Shown: positions 1 to 7,263 of the stretch, piece by piece
How positions within the stretch are numbered: position 1 is the stretch's first letter
Layout of the letters: each line of letters starts with the position of its first letter
Assembly (NCBI RefSeq): GCF_001202025.1
Contig: NZ_LGHS01000030.1
Coordinates: 1-64,000 of the forward strand
Reading direction: 5' to 3'
DNA length: 64,000 nt
Origin: Pseudorhodobacter aquimaris
Lineage (GTDB): Bacteria; Pseudomonadota; Alphaproteobacteria; Rhodobacterales; Rhodobacteraceae
Notes under the pieces: generated by a model
What the model was told of the DNA's origin: nothing
Databases searched by the model: none
The model's input: the letters and a program-made list of their open reading frames with translations, nothing else
Program-made: the position numbers and the translations under genes

Positions 1-656
1 GACCTGCATGGCGCGTTCGGCGGTGTTGTTGTCCAACTCGAGGATACCATGGTATGGCCGGAGCCGCGCCATGCGGGTCAGGGCATAGCGGATCGCGCCT
101 GCCAACGGCGATTTTCCAGAGATACTGGAGAGATACTGGGGAGTTGGGCATGTAGCCAGGATTCCAGATCATCGAAGATCGATTTTGCCTGTGCTTGTCG
201 GAGATGGGCGCGCCGTTCTGGCGGTGATCCACGGGCCTCTTTCTCGACCGCATCCAGCTGTGCGATGCACTAGATGGCTTCGTCGGTGATGGCAGAGCCT
301 TGGGCGCGGTGGATATCGGCGAACTTACGCCTGATGTGCGCCATGCAGGCACCCTCGTGGATATCGCCGGAACGATAGAGATCCTCAGATCCGGCATAAC
401 CATCCGCATGCATCCAGCCGCGATACCTCGCGAGGTGATCCTGGGGCTGCTGCCCTTTGCGATCTGGAGAGAATTGATGCCAGCTGGCGGGTGGGATCGA
501 GCTGCCCCAAGATCCTTCGTCCCGACCACAGACCCACAATCGCGCCGTCGCTGTTTTGCCGGTGCCGAGGGCCAGCGTCGAGCGGTCAATATCGATCCCA
601 TCGCGTTCAAAGATGTCGCTGACCAGCCAACTGATGCCGCAGCTTGCCCTCTTTCG
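1..656 (-). pseudogene. IS66 TnpC transposase fragment, several lesions
   Basis: Between 270 and about 656 the frame reads as mid-Tnp[17 protein letters not shown], then, after an apparent in-frame loss of roughly 30-40 residues, GTGKTATARLW, DHLARYRGWMHADGYAG and ACMAHIRRKF. A TAG at 272-270 stops the frame. Beyond it the family sequence resumes (AQAKSIFDDLESWLHAQLP), is shifted by an 11-bp tandem duplication at 118-139, and resumes again with SPLAGAIRYALTRMARL and ELDNNTAERAMQ to the window edge. The comparison is with the remembered family pattern, so the size of the gap is approximate. Confidence 0.85.
118..139. repeat. Perfect 11-bp tandem duplication inside tnpC
   Basis: The unit AGAGATACTGG occurs twice in direct succession (118-128 and 129-139). 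Removing one copy restores the TnpC reading LPSISGKS, so the duplication is what shifts the frame. Confidence 0.9.
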
Positions 657-897
657 CCGATGGCCACACAAACCGACCCTTCCCAAGCCGGGTGCTGAAC
701 AGGCAGCCACCTTGTCCGTTCCACCAAATGATTTTAATGAGATCGCCGCGCCGACCACGGAAGACAAACAGATGGCCGGTGAATGGATCCTGCTTCAGCA
801 TTTGGTCGGCCTGTGCCGCCAGCGTCGTGAACCCGCGCCGCATGTCGGTCACACCGGCAGCTGGCCAGACCCGCGTGTTTGCCGGAACCGGGATCAT
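657..897 (-). pseudogene. IS66 TnpB (Orf2), 3' part deleted
   Basis: The first 80 residues are a clear IS66 Orf2 protein ([20 protein letters not shown] at the start, [19 protein letters not shown] in the middle). After FVWPS the family sequence ends, and the reading frame runs into DNA that in another frame encodes the middle of TnpC. The last third of TnpB and the first part of TnpC are therefore missing through one deletion. The open frame continues to 607 but those residues are out-of-frame TnpC sequence. Confidence 0.8.
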
Positions 898-1271
898 ACA
901 GACAGACCTCGGATGAGCCGGGCCAGTGCTTCTGGATCATAGCTGCCGACAGTCCTCAGCTGATGGCCGCCTGCGATATCGATCTCAATCGCGCTTTGTG
1001 CGGGCTGGGCGTCGGTCGTTGGGGCCGTGCCTTTGGTCTGAGGGCGATCCACAATCTCGACGGGGAGAAAGCATGGCGTCTGAGCAACCTGCTCTTTAAA
1101 TATCGCTCGATCCGGCGCAAACTTGGGATCACGCAACCATTTATGGATCAAATTGGGGTTCATGGCATACCGCCGCGCGACCTGCGCGACAGATACCCTC
1201 GGCGCGCAGGATTACCCGCAGATCGACACCTTCTCCTCATCAGGCCAGAACCGCTTCTTCTTACCCGTCAT
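894..1271 (-). pseudogene. IS66 TnpA (Orf1), interrupted by a stop codon
   Basis: Reading from the ATG at 1271 gives an IS66 Orf1 beginning MTGKKKRFWPDEEKVSICG, then TAA at 1214-1212 (codon 20), then the same frame continues with SVAQVARRYAMNPNLIHKW, the helix-turn-helix region of the family, to the stop at 894. The stop codon overlaps the tnpB start as ATGA, the normal coupling in IS66. An ATG at 1163 could start a shortened protein, but that would lose the first part of the DNA-binding domain. Confidence 0.8.
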
Positions 1272-1357
1272 ATCTGCACTCAAGATGTCCACTATCAACG
1301 GGGGACACTTATCAACACACTCTATGACGCGTCAGTAAAGGCAGGACGGACGCTTAC

Positions 1358-1690
1358 GGTGCAGGTGTGCGTGACGGAGGAGCATATAAAGACTTTTTAT
1401 CGGAGGTTCCCGACCACAACCATGATTGAACGGGGATTCGGGTTGCATCGCAATGCTATCGTGGCGTCTTTGAGAGCCAGAAAAGTGCTGCCATTCGCCG
1501 CGAATGGTCAAGAGTTCGGGACGTTATGGCTGTGTGAGGAAGGCGCAGGACTATTTTGAGCGCAACAATTCGTGCCCGTGTCTCCCCGACATCAAGGATG
1601 ATTTCGCGGTTTGTTGAACTTAATCGAAGACCTGAGTGAAGGCCGTCTGTGGTTTCGAGCCTCAGACCCTGCATTCACTTGTCGCGCTGT
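1358..1690. other. No recognisable gene between the IS end and the tRNA
   Basis: This stretch has one minus-strand open frame (1456-1674, 72 codons) and part of a plus-strand frame that also crosses the IS66 end. Neither looks like a known family and neither has a convincing ribosome binding site. It is probably pre-insertion flank DNA downstream of the tRNA gene. The 8 bases next to the IS end (GGTGCAGG, 1358-1365) would be half of the target duplication. Confidence 0.5.
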
Positions 1691-1767
1691 TGGTGAGCCG
1701 TGCGGGACTCGAACCTGCTACCTCCAAATTAGGAATTTGGCGCTCTATCCAGATGAGCTAACGGCCC
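1691..1767 (-). tRNA. tRNA-Arg (anticodon CCT)
   Basis: The minus strand folds as a full 77-nt tRNA. The acceptor stem GGGCCGT pairs with ACGGCTC (one G-T pair). The anticodon stem CCAAA/TTTGG encloses the loop TTCCTAA with anticodon CCT, which reads AGG. The T arm contains GGTTCGAGTCC, and CCA is encoded at the 3' end. Its 3' side faces the IS66 remnant; tRNA 3' ends are common integration sites, but no repeated copy of the 3' end is visible here. Confidence 0.95.
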
Positions 1768-1877
1768 TGAGTGTTCTCTTTTAGGGAAGGACCCGACAAT
1801 GTCAACGGCCCTGCACGCCCGTATTATACCCAAGCAACAGAAAGTGAATACCGTAAAAGCAGGGGCTTTCGCCAAGG

Positions 1878-2483
1878 TTATTCCTCGGGGCGCTTTACGA
1901 TGCGGGCGGGCACGCCGACCGCCAGACAGCCGGGCGCAACGTTTCTTCGCACAACCGCATTGGCGCCGATCATTGCACCATCGCCAATTGTGATATTACC
2001 GACCAGAACTGCGCCGGCGCCGATATCGACACCCTTGCCGATAATCGGCCTTCCATCCAGGCTGTTGGCGCGGATTACGCCAAAGGTGGTATTCTGCCGG
2101 ATGATCACATCATCCCCGATGCTTTGGGCAACCAGTATCATTCCGCCGAAATGCTCTAATTTAACGCGCCGCCCGACATAGGTGGTATAGGGCAGGTCAA
2201 TTCCCCCAAACCACTGACATGCTTTATACATCACCTTGTAAAGTACGCTAAGGGGAAGCCGTAGTATCTGCGGCTTTACCGACATTCGCCAATTGCCAAA
2301 ACGGTGCCAGAACAGCGCCCAAAACCCCTGCGCAAAAAAATCACGGTTATGGGTATCAAGATCCTCGCGGACCAATTTCCAGAAACGAATTCCACGCGGA
2401 TTTTGGTTTTGATCGCCGGGGTTCAGGATGTGAGGATCTGCCATATCCGGGTTCAGGACTTTATCAAGCTGATCATCAGACAC
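1878..2483 (-). CDS. Serine O-acetyltransferase-like (CysE/LbH family) protein
   Basis: This 201-residue protein has an N-terminal helical part (about 1-95) and a C-terminal left-handed beta-helix built from hexapeptide repeats, including IGDDVIIRQNTTFGV, IGKGVDIGAGAVLVGN and IGDGAMIGANAVV, ending VGVPARIVKR. That layout matches CysE-like serine acetyltransferases and the related transferases of exopolysaccharide clusters. True CysE would make O-acetylserine for cysteine synthesis; this protein is shorter than classic CysE (about 270 residues), so a sugar O-acetyltransferase role is also possible. It stands alone beside the tRNA with no cysteine genes nearby. Confidence 0.75.
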   Translation of the reverse strand: MSDDQLDKVLNPDMADPHILNPGDQNQNPRGIRFWKLVREDLDTHNRDFFAQGFWALFWHRFGNWRMSVKPQILRLPLSVLYKVMYKACQWFGGIDLPYTTYVGRRVKLEHFGGMILVAQSIGDDVIIRQNTTFGVIRANSLDGRPIIGKGVDIGAGAVLVGNITIGDGAMIGANAVVRRNVAPGCLAVGVPARIVKRPEE

Positions 2484-2656
2484 GAGCGCACTCTCAACAA
2501 CATACCAAGCGGCTTCAGGAGTAAGAGATATTAATTTCAGCGTAAAGGTTAATTGAACATCTGCCGAACCATGGCTGATGATACGGCGCGTTATTGCCTG
2601 AATGATGAAATCGAAAGCAAAAAACCGCTCTGTTCGGATTATGAAAACTATTAAAA
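2484..2656. other. Short AT-richer gap, no gene seen
   Basis: This stretch holds the upstream region of the acetyltransferase gene and the end of the next gene. No complete open frame with a plausible start was found, and no clear terminator. Confidence 0.5.
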
Positions 2657-3256
2657 TTAACAGCTATTTTTAAAAAACATCGCAAATAGGGTCGGTTGAT
2701 CGGGTAGCCCTGTGGCCACCAGCCCGTTCTTGCGTTGATAGTCCATAAGCTGGCGGATCGGTGCCTGATCAACACCGCCGGTGTTATCCGCAATTTCATA
2801 ACCATCATCGCGAAGCGCTTGTTGAACCCGGTTCAACACTTCGACATAGGCGATGGAACGGGCCTCACCATTGCTGATCCCCACCACGGCGCTTTCGGAC
2901 TGCAGGCGTGCGGGAAAGAGGATGCGAAACACCCCCGCAAAGGTATCAATGAACCGCGTGTCCGGCCTGGCCTGATTGCACAAGGATTTTGTCAATTCCA
3001 ACAGGGTGTTGGTCGTTTGCCACGGCGCGATGTCATAGGTGTCTTCGTTATGCTGGTTCTGCGCCGTTATGAACCCCTCAATCCAACCGCCATAAAGCGC
3101 GACCTCTGTTGAGCCTGTCTCCATGGCATCCATGAATTTTCCACAGGTCTGAAGCCCGCCTCCCTTGATCCCGAACTTGCGGTTTTCCTCTGCGGCATAG
3201 GCGGTCGCGGCGGTGAGGCCGCGCGCAAACTGCTTTTTGTCAGCGGCAAAACGCAC
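2657..3256 (-). CDS. Exported peptidoglycan-binding-like protein, start uncertain
   Basis: The body (from about KFGIKGGGLQTCGKFMDA) resembles small exported Rhodobacteraceae proteins: a region with conserved cysteines (TCGKF, SLCNQARP), the phrase YGGWIEGFITAQN, and a C-terminal PG_binding_1-like repeat (VLNRVQQALRDDGYE ... MDYQRKNGLVATGLPDQPTLF). Such proteins usually begin with a signal peptide. Here the upstream frame (FARGLTAATAYAAEE) is only weakly signal-like, and the frame runs into the end of the neighbouring broken gene. GTG at 3256 is the suggested start, with low certainty; the 5' end may be eroded. Confidence 0.5.
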   Translation of the reverse strand: MRFAADKKQFARGLTAATAYAAEENRKFGIKGGGLQTCGKFMDAMETGSTEVALYGGWIEGFITAQNQHNEDTYDIAPWQTTNTLLELTKSLCNQARPDTRFIDTFAGVFRILFPARLQSESAVVGISNGEARSIAYVEVLNRVQQALRDDGYEIADNTGGVDQAPIRQLMDYQRKNGLVATGLPDQPTLFAMFFKNSC

Positions 3257-4072
3257 GACCTGCAAGCAATACAGCCCCAAAATAGAGCAGGCCGGATGCA
3301 GGCAGCGGAACCGGTGACGGGCCGTCGATATCCTCGGTGATAGGGGTGATGACAACCGCAACGGCCAACGGTTCAGTGGGATCCAGTGACAGGGATGTGT
3401 CGATGCCCGAAAGGGTCAGGAAATCAATGCCAGCGCCGACAAAGGTATATGTCGCCCCCGCAGCAAGCGCGAAATCGCTCGCGCCGAAAATGAGGGTGTA
3501 ACCGTCGATATCGGCAACTGTGGCCGAGGAAGGCGCTGTGACCGAAGTAATCAGGGACCCGCCGGTGACCTCATAGGTGAAACCGACAGAAACCGGTGGG
3601 TCGGTCCAGACCAGGGTGCCGCCCGGGGGCAAGAATGCCGTCAAGCTCGGTTCCGGCAATATTTGTCATGCTTGGGTGGTCGATATTGAACAGGCAGGTT
3701 TGGCCCCCCGGCACCTGCCGAAACACCTGCCTTATTGATACCCATCACGAAAAGACCAAACCCGTCGGTCACGCTTCCGCCAACATATTCGGGGAATTCC
3801 TCGGACCCGAACGTCCCTAAGAACGTAACCCTGTTCACATCTGCAGAAGTTTCGAACTCTATGTTCAGTTGCACGGCGTCAAAGTGACGATCCATTCCGG
3901 TGATCGGTTGAAGCAGGGCTCCTTGGCTTTCGGTGACCCGATTGCCCATTTTCGGGAAAATCTCAACCTCAGGGAAATCATCGTTGAATTCGACCGAGGC
4001 CGGAACACTCTCGTCAATCGGCGGGGAGTCTCCCCCATGAGCCAGCTCACACGATGATTTGAGCCTTAATCA
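3240..4072 (-). pseudogene. Choice-of-anchor L protein with VPLPA-type C-terminal sorting tail, frameshifted
   Basis: The frame upstream of 3690 encodes an anchor-L type domain (FDAVQLNIEFETS, GTFGSEEFPEYVGGSVTDGF, LFVMGINKA). After 3690 the homologous reading is in a second frame (NIDHPSMTNIAGTELDGIL) and after about 3630 in a third (PPGGTLVWTDPPVSVGFTYE). That frame continues to VPLPASGLLYFGAVLLAG plus a basic end, a C-terminal protein-sorting tail of the VPLPA class. Two single-base insertions (an extra T near 3688 and an extra C in the CCCCC run near 3632) explain both shifts. The 5' end is also not clear: the open frame extends back to 4072 without a signal peptide. Confidence 0.7.
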
Positions 4073-4188
4073 AACTCTACACATCATCTTGACAAGCGGT
4101 ATTTATCCGACCCGTAGACCGGTAAATAACAGGTTATCGACGAAATATCGCGCAATAATAGCTGTCTGTCGCAATTAATGCCGTCCAA

Positions 4189-4599
4189 TCAAAGGACCTT
4201 TATTGAAAGGCTGCGCGTAATGAGCACCCCCGCCCAAGCCGAAAACCCCGTCAGCGCGCCGCCCCACAGCATATCGGTGGCAACCTGTTGCAGTGACCAG
4301 TCGCGCAGGGTCGCGTAATTGGTAAATTCATAGGTGCCATAGGCCATCAGCCCCAAAAGCACGCCTCCGGTCAAGGCAGCCATCGGATCCCCATTATGCA
4401 GGGCCGGAACCGACACGAACCAAAGCAGCCCCGCAACATAGGCAAGATAGAACACCAACGCGGGCCCAAAGCGAAAGGGCTCGGCATAGAGGTGGGCAAT
4501 ATGCCGGTCAAACACGGGCTTGATCAACAGGCGCAATCCGATTGCATCGGCCGCAAGAAAGATCACCGTGGTGACCGCATAGAGGATCATGATTTTCAT
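4189..4599 (-). CDS. DUF2177 family membrane protein
   Basis: This 136-residue protein has about four hydrophobic segments (near 3-25, 45-65, 72-92 and 112-132). The phrases FLAADAIGL, GLMAYGTYEFTNYATLRDW and TDMLWGGALTG are typical of DUF2177, a small inner-membrane family of unknown function. It is the last gene of the lipid-modification operon, 15 nt after the SDR gene, and so probably acts on or in the membrane with those enzymes. Confidence 0.85.
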   Translation of the reverse strand: MKIMILYAVTTVIFLAADAIGLRLLIKPVFDRHIAHLYAEPFRFGPALVFYLAYVAGLLWFVSVPALHNGDPMAALTGGVLLGLMAYGTYEFTNYATLRDWSLQQVATDMLWGGALTGFSAWAGVLITRSLSIKVL

Positions 4600-4614
4600 C
4601 GGAGTGGTCCTTTT

Positions 4615-5358
4615 TCAGCGCAGAAGACGGCGCGTTAATTGCAGGGCGGCCCAATAGGGCAAAGCGCGCAAGAGTTTCAGCGCGTAAGTGAGCCGACGCG
4701 GGAAATGCACCTCAAACCGGTGGGAGTTGAGGCCTTTTATGATCGCGCGGGCCGCAGCCTCGGGCGTGACCATCGCGGGCATGTCAAAGTCGTTCGTTTT
4801 TGTCATGCGGGTGTCGACAAAGCCTGGGCATATCAGCCGAACGTCGACGCAGCCCTCCAATTCGATACGCAGTGTTTCGGCGAGGTTGATGACGCCCGCT
4901 TTGGTGGCCGAATAAATCTGACCTTGTGGCAGGCCGATATAGCCCGCAACAGAGCCGCAAAGCGCCAATTGCCCACCTGAGCGCAACAAAGGCGGCGCGA
5001 TCTGTGCGATGTGAAAGCTGCCGGTCAGGTTGACCGTAATGATCTTGGCGGCGCGATCGGGATTTGCATCAGTCACCTTTCCGGGATCATAAAGGGCCGC
5101 CAGATGTACAATACGGTCCAGCGGCCCGATCGTGGCCAGCTTTGCCGCCGCTGCCTCGATGCTTTGGCGATCAGAAACATCCAGCGGCAGGGCAATATGC
5201 TGCGGCCCAAGGCGTGCCGCCAACGCGGCCAACCGGTCCTCTGATCGTGCAGACAGGATCAGCCGCGCCCCGCGCCCCGCCCATTCCTGGGCCAATGCTG
5301 CGCCGATGCCGTCGCTGGCGCCGATGATCCAGATGGTTTCGCCTGTGGCTTCACGCAT
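4615..5358 (-). CDS. Short-chain dehydrogenase/reductase (SDR)
   Basis: A 247-residue classical SDR: the nucleotide-binding motif is IIGASDGIGAALA near residue 10, the active-site Ser lies in CGSVAGYIG, the catalytic pair is YSATK, and the substrate loop follows (LICPGFVDTRMT). The start at 5358 gives MREATGETIW and overlaps the stop of the CFA-like gene by 8 bases (ATGCGTGA). A longer open frame to 5457 exists but lies inside the CFA-like gene and is rejected. Its place in the operon suggests it reduces or oxidises a lipid intermediate. Confidence 0.85.
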   Translation of the reverse strand: MREATGETIWIIGASDGIGAALAQEWAGRGARLILSARSEDRLAALAARLGPQHIALPLDVSDRQSIEAAAAKLATIGPLDRIVHLAALYDPGKVTDANPDRAAKIITVNLTGSFHIAQIAPPLLRSGGQLALCGSVAGYIGLPQGQIYSATKAGVINLAETLRIELEGCVDVRLICPGFVDTRMTKTNDFDMPAMVTPEAAARAIIKGLNSHRFEVHFPRRLTYALKLLRALPYWAALQLTRRLLR

Positions 5359-6508
5359 GGGCCAGTTCCACCTGTACAACATCGGTCTGGCCAACCGCGA
5401 AACAGGCCGCGCTGGATTCAAGATAGAACCGCCAGTTGCGCATAAATCCCTCATCATAGCCCAGCCTGCGGATGCGCTTGGACTGGGCCTTCAGACGGTC
5501 CGCCCATATCTCGCAGGTCCGCGCATAATCGCGCCCGAAGGCATGGCTCTCGCGTACAACAAGACCGGCCTTGCGGGCCTGTTTTGCGATGACCGAATCA
5601 GACAAGAGCATCCCGCCGGGAAAGGTATAGTGCCGGATGTAGTCAGAGCTGCGGCGGTAGGTGTCGAACCCCGTATCCGCCACGGTTATGGCCTGCACCA
5701 TTGCCACGCCGGTTTCGGCCAGCCGCGCCTTGAGCGTGGCAAAATAGGTGGGCCAGTAACGTTCACCTACGGCCTCGACCATCTCTATCGACACGATATT
5801 GTCATACCGTCCGCTGGTTTCGCGGTAATCCTGCAACCGAATATCTGCACGCCCGTCCAGTATCGCCGCAGCATAGCCCTTTTGGCTGGGGGAAATGCTT
5901 AGTCCCGTCACATGGCGCCCGCTGTCGGCGGCGCGCGCGGCAAACCCGCCCCAACCACAGCCGATTTCCAACACACGCTCTCCACTTGAAAGCCGGTCCA
6001 GAATGCGGTCGTATTTCCGGTTCTGGCCCCGCAAAAGATCATCATCCCCTGTTGCGAAAATCGCGGATGAATAGGTCATGCTGTCATCCAGCCAAAGCTG
6101 GTAAAACTCATTGCCCACATCGTAATGCGCCCGGATATTGCGTGCAGATCCGCGCAATGTATTGGCCCGCATCAGCCGGTTTATCAGGCGGAACTTCAAC
6201 CCGTTCCAGAAATTGGCATTGTCGAATTCATGAAACAGATCGAGGTTCAGCAGGCCCACCTTTATCAAATCCTCAACCGAGGGCGTATCCCAAAGACCCG
6301 CGACATAGGTTTCCCCCATGCCGATATTGCCGCGGGCGACAATCGCCTGCACCGCGGCCAGATCGTTGATCTGCATCTCGGCCGCCGGATCGCCCGCCCC
6401 GAAATCATGGGTGGACCCGTCGGGCAGGCGCAGCCGCAGGCTTCCGTTCCGGATACGCCCACAGGTTTCCAGCAATTTTTTTTTCAAGCGCTTGTCGAGG
6501 AACGACAT
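5351..6508 (-). CDS. CFA synthase-like SAM-dependent lipid enzyme, non-canonical active site
   Basis: This 385-residue protein has the fold of cyclopropane-fatty-acid synthases: a lipid-binding N-terminal part, then an SAM domain with VLEIGCGWGGFA (about 179-190). True CFA synthases act on phospholipid acyl chains and use a bound bicarbonate. Aligned to the E. coli enzyme from memory, the Glu239 and Tyr317 equivalents are kept (E245 in MVEAVG; FGRDYA). Cys139 is replaced by Ser148 (YSSAIF instead of YSCAYW) and His266 by Gln272 (MVQAIT instead of LLHTIG). Start 6508 shares one base with the stop of the DUF1365 gene (TGATG). Known CFA-like proteins in ChrR/RpoE regulons act in furan fatty acid synthesis; a similar role here is an inference. 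Confidence 0.85.
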   Translation of the reverse strand: MSFLDKRLKKKLLETCGRIRNGSLRLRLPDGSTHDFGAGDPAAEMQINDLAAVQAIVARGNIGMGETYVAGLWDTPSVEDLIKVGLLNLDLFHEFDNANFWNGLKFRLINRLMRANTLRGSARNIRAHYDVGNEFYQLWLDDSMTYSSAIFATGDDDLLRGQNRKYDRILDRLSSGERVLEIGCGWGGFAARAADSGRHVTGLSISPSQKGYAAAILDGRADIRLQDYRETSGRYDNIVSIEMVEAVGERYWPTYFATLKARLAETGVAMVQAITVADTGFDTYRRSSDYIRHYTFPGGMLLSDSVIAKQARKAGLVVRESHAFGRDYARTCEIWADRLKAQSKRIRRLGYDEGFMRNWRFYLESSAACFAVGQTDVVQVELAHA

Positions 6509-7263
6509 CAGGTAATCTCCGAATTCGGGGGGGTGGGATGGGCGCGGTATTTGGCGCCCTTTAATTTCAGGCGCAACGCCTGCCAATAAATCAGCGCGAT
6601 GGTTCGCAACGCGCCAAACGGGCGGCGGATACCGGCACCGAGCAGGCCCGCATTGGTCATCGGCTTGCGCGGCCCCGACAGCATCGCAAGCACGCCCTCG
6701 GGGCCGTTACGGTGCAGGATGCGAATCGTGATTTGTTCAGGGCTTATGTCAAACCCGAACGCATAGGTTCCCGCCACATCCTGAAAGGGGGACACATGGA
6801 GCGATTTCGGTGTCTTGATGCGGGTATCCTTGGTAATCGGACTAAAATCAGCGTTGTGGCACAGATAGGAATGGCGATCGCCAAAGGGCGTAGAAACCTC
6901 AGCAATCACGGCGATAAGGGCGTCATCCTCCATCACCAGCCAAAAGCTGACGGGGTTAAAGACATAGCCCAGAAAACGCGGCTGGGTGAGCAAAAGCAAG
7001 CGCAGCTTGCGCGCCCCCAGCCCCCTGGCGGCCAAAACCGCACGCGCCCAGGCCGGACCACGCCCCTGACGCAATGGCCCGCCATGATCGCAGTCGTGGA
7101 CCGCCATCAGGTTAAAACGGTTGCGTGAAAACAGCTTGGGCCAAGGCCCGCCCCTCTCGGGATCAATCAGCACATAATCGACGCCATAGCGAAACCCGTG
7201 GCTGATCCTGCCCAGCCGTTTATGGGTCGTGATGCCCGCGATATGTTGCGCTTGATGGGTCAT
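6508..7263 (-). CDS. DUF1365 family protein
   Basis: This 251-residue protein matches DUF1365 (THKRLGRISHGFRYGVDYVL near the start, FLGYVFNPVSFW, STPFGDRHSYLC, SPFQDVAGTYAF). The family is almost always encoded between an FAD amine-oxidase-like protein and a CFA-like enzyme, as here, and its chemistry is not settled. Start 7263 overlaps the FAD gene stop as ATGA. A longer frame to 7356 lies inside that gene and is rejected. Confidence 0.9.
   Translation of the reverse strand: MTHQAQHIAGITTHKRLGRISHGFRYGVDYVLIDPERGGPWPKLFSRNRFNLMAVHDCDHGGPLRQGRGPAWARAVLAARGLGARKLRLLLLTQPRFLGYVFNPVSFWLVMEDDALIAVIAEVSTPFGDRHSYLCHNADFSPITKDTRIKTPKSLHVSPFQDVAGTYAFGFDISPEQITIRILHRNGPEGVLAMLSGPRKPMTNAGLLGAGIRRPFGALRTIALIYWQALRLKLKGAKYRAHPTPPNSEIT

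Larger units (their letters stand above)
1..1357 (-). mobile_element. IS66-family insertion sequence remnant, cut by the left window edge
   Basis: The minus strand carries IS66-type tnpA, tnpB and tnpC in the usual order, all damaged. The right end is placed at 1357 because the minus strand there begins GTAAGCGTCCGTCCTGCC, the GTAAGCG start typical of IS66 terminal inverted repeats. The other end lies outside the window, so the direct repeats cannot be checked. Damage includes an in-frame stop in tnpA, a fusion of tnpB to mid-tnpC, a second internal gap in tnpC, an in-frame stop and an 11-bp tandem duplication. The copy cannot transpose by itself. Confidence 0.9.

Noticed and set aside
556-1559. 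Plus-strand frames over the IS66 remnant
   Set aside because: They are antisense to recognisable tnpA/tnpB/tnpC sequence.
1760-1812. Second partial tRNA copy
   Set aside because: AACGGCCCTG occurs at 1760-1769 and again at 1803-1812, but the match is only 10 bases and no further tRNA sequence follows, so it is treated as chance.
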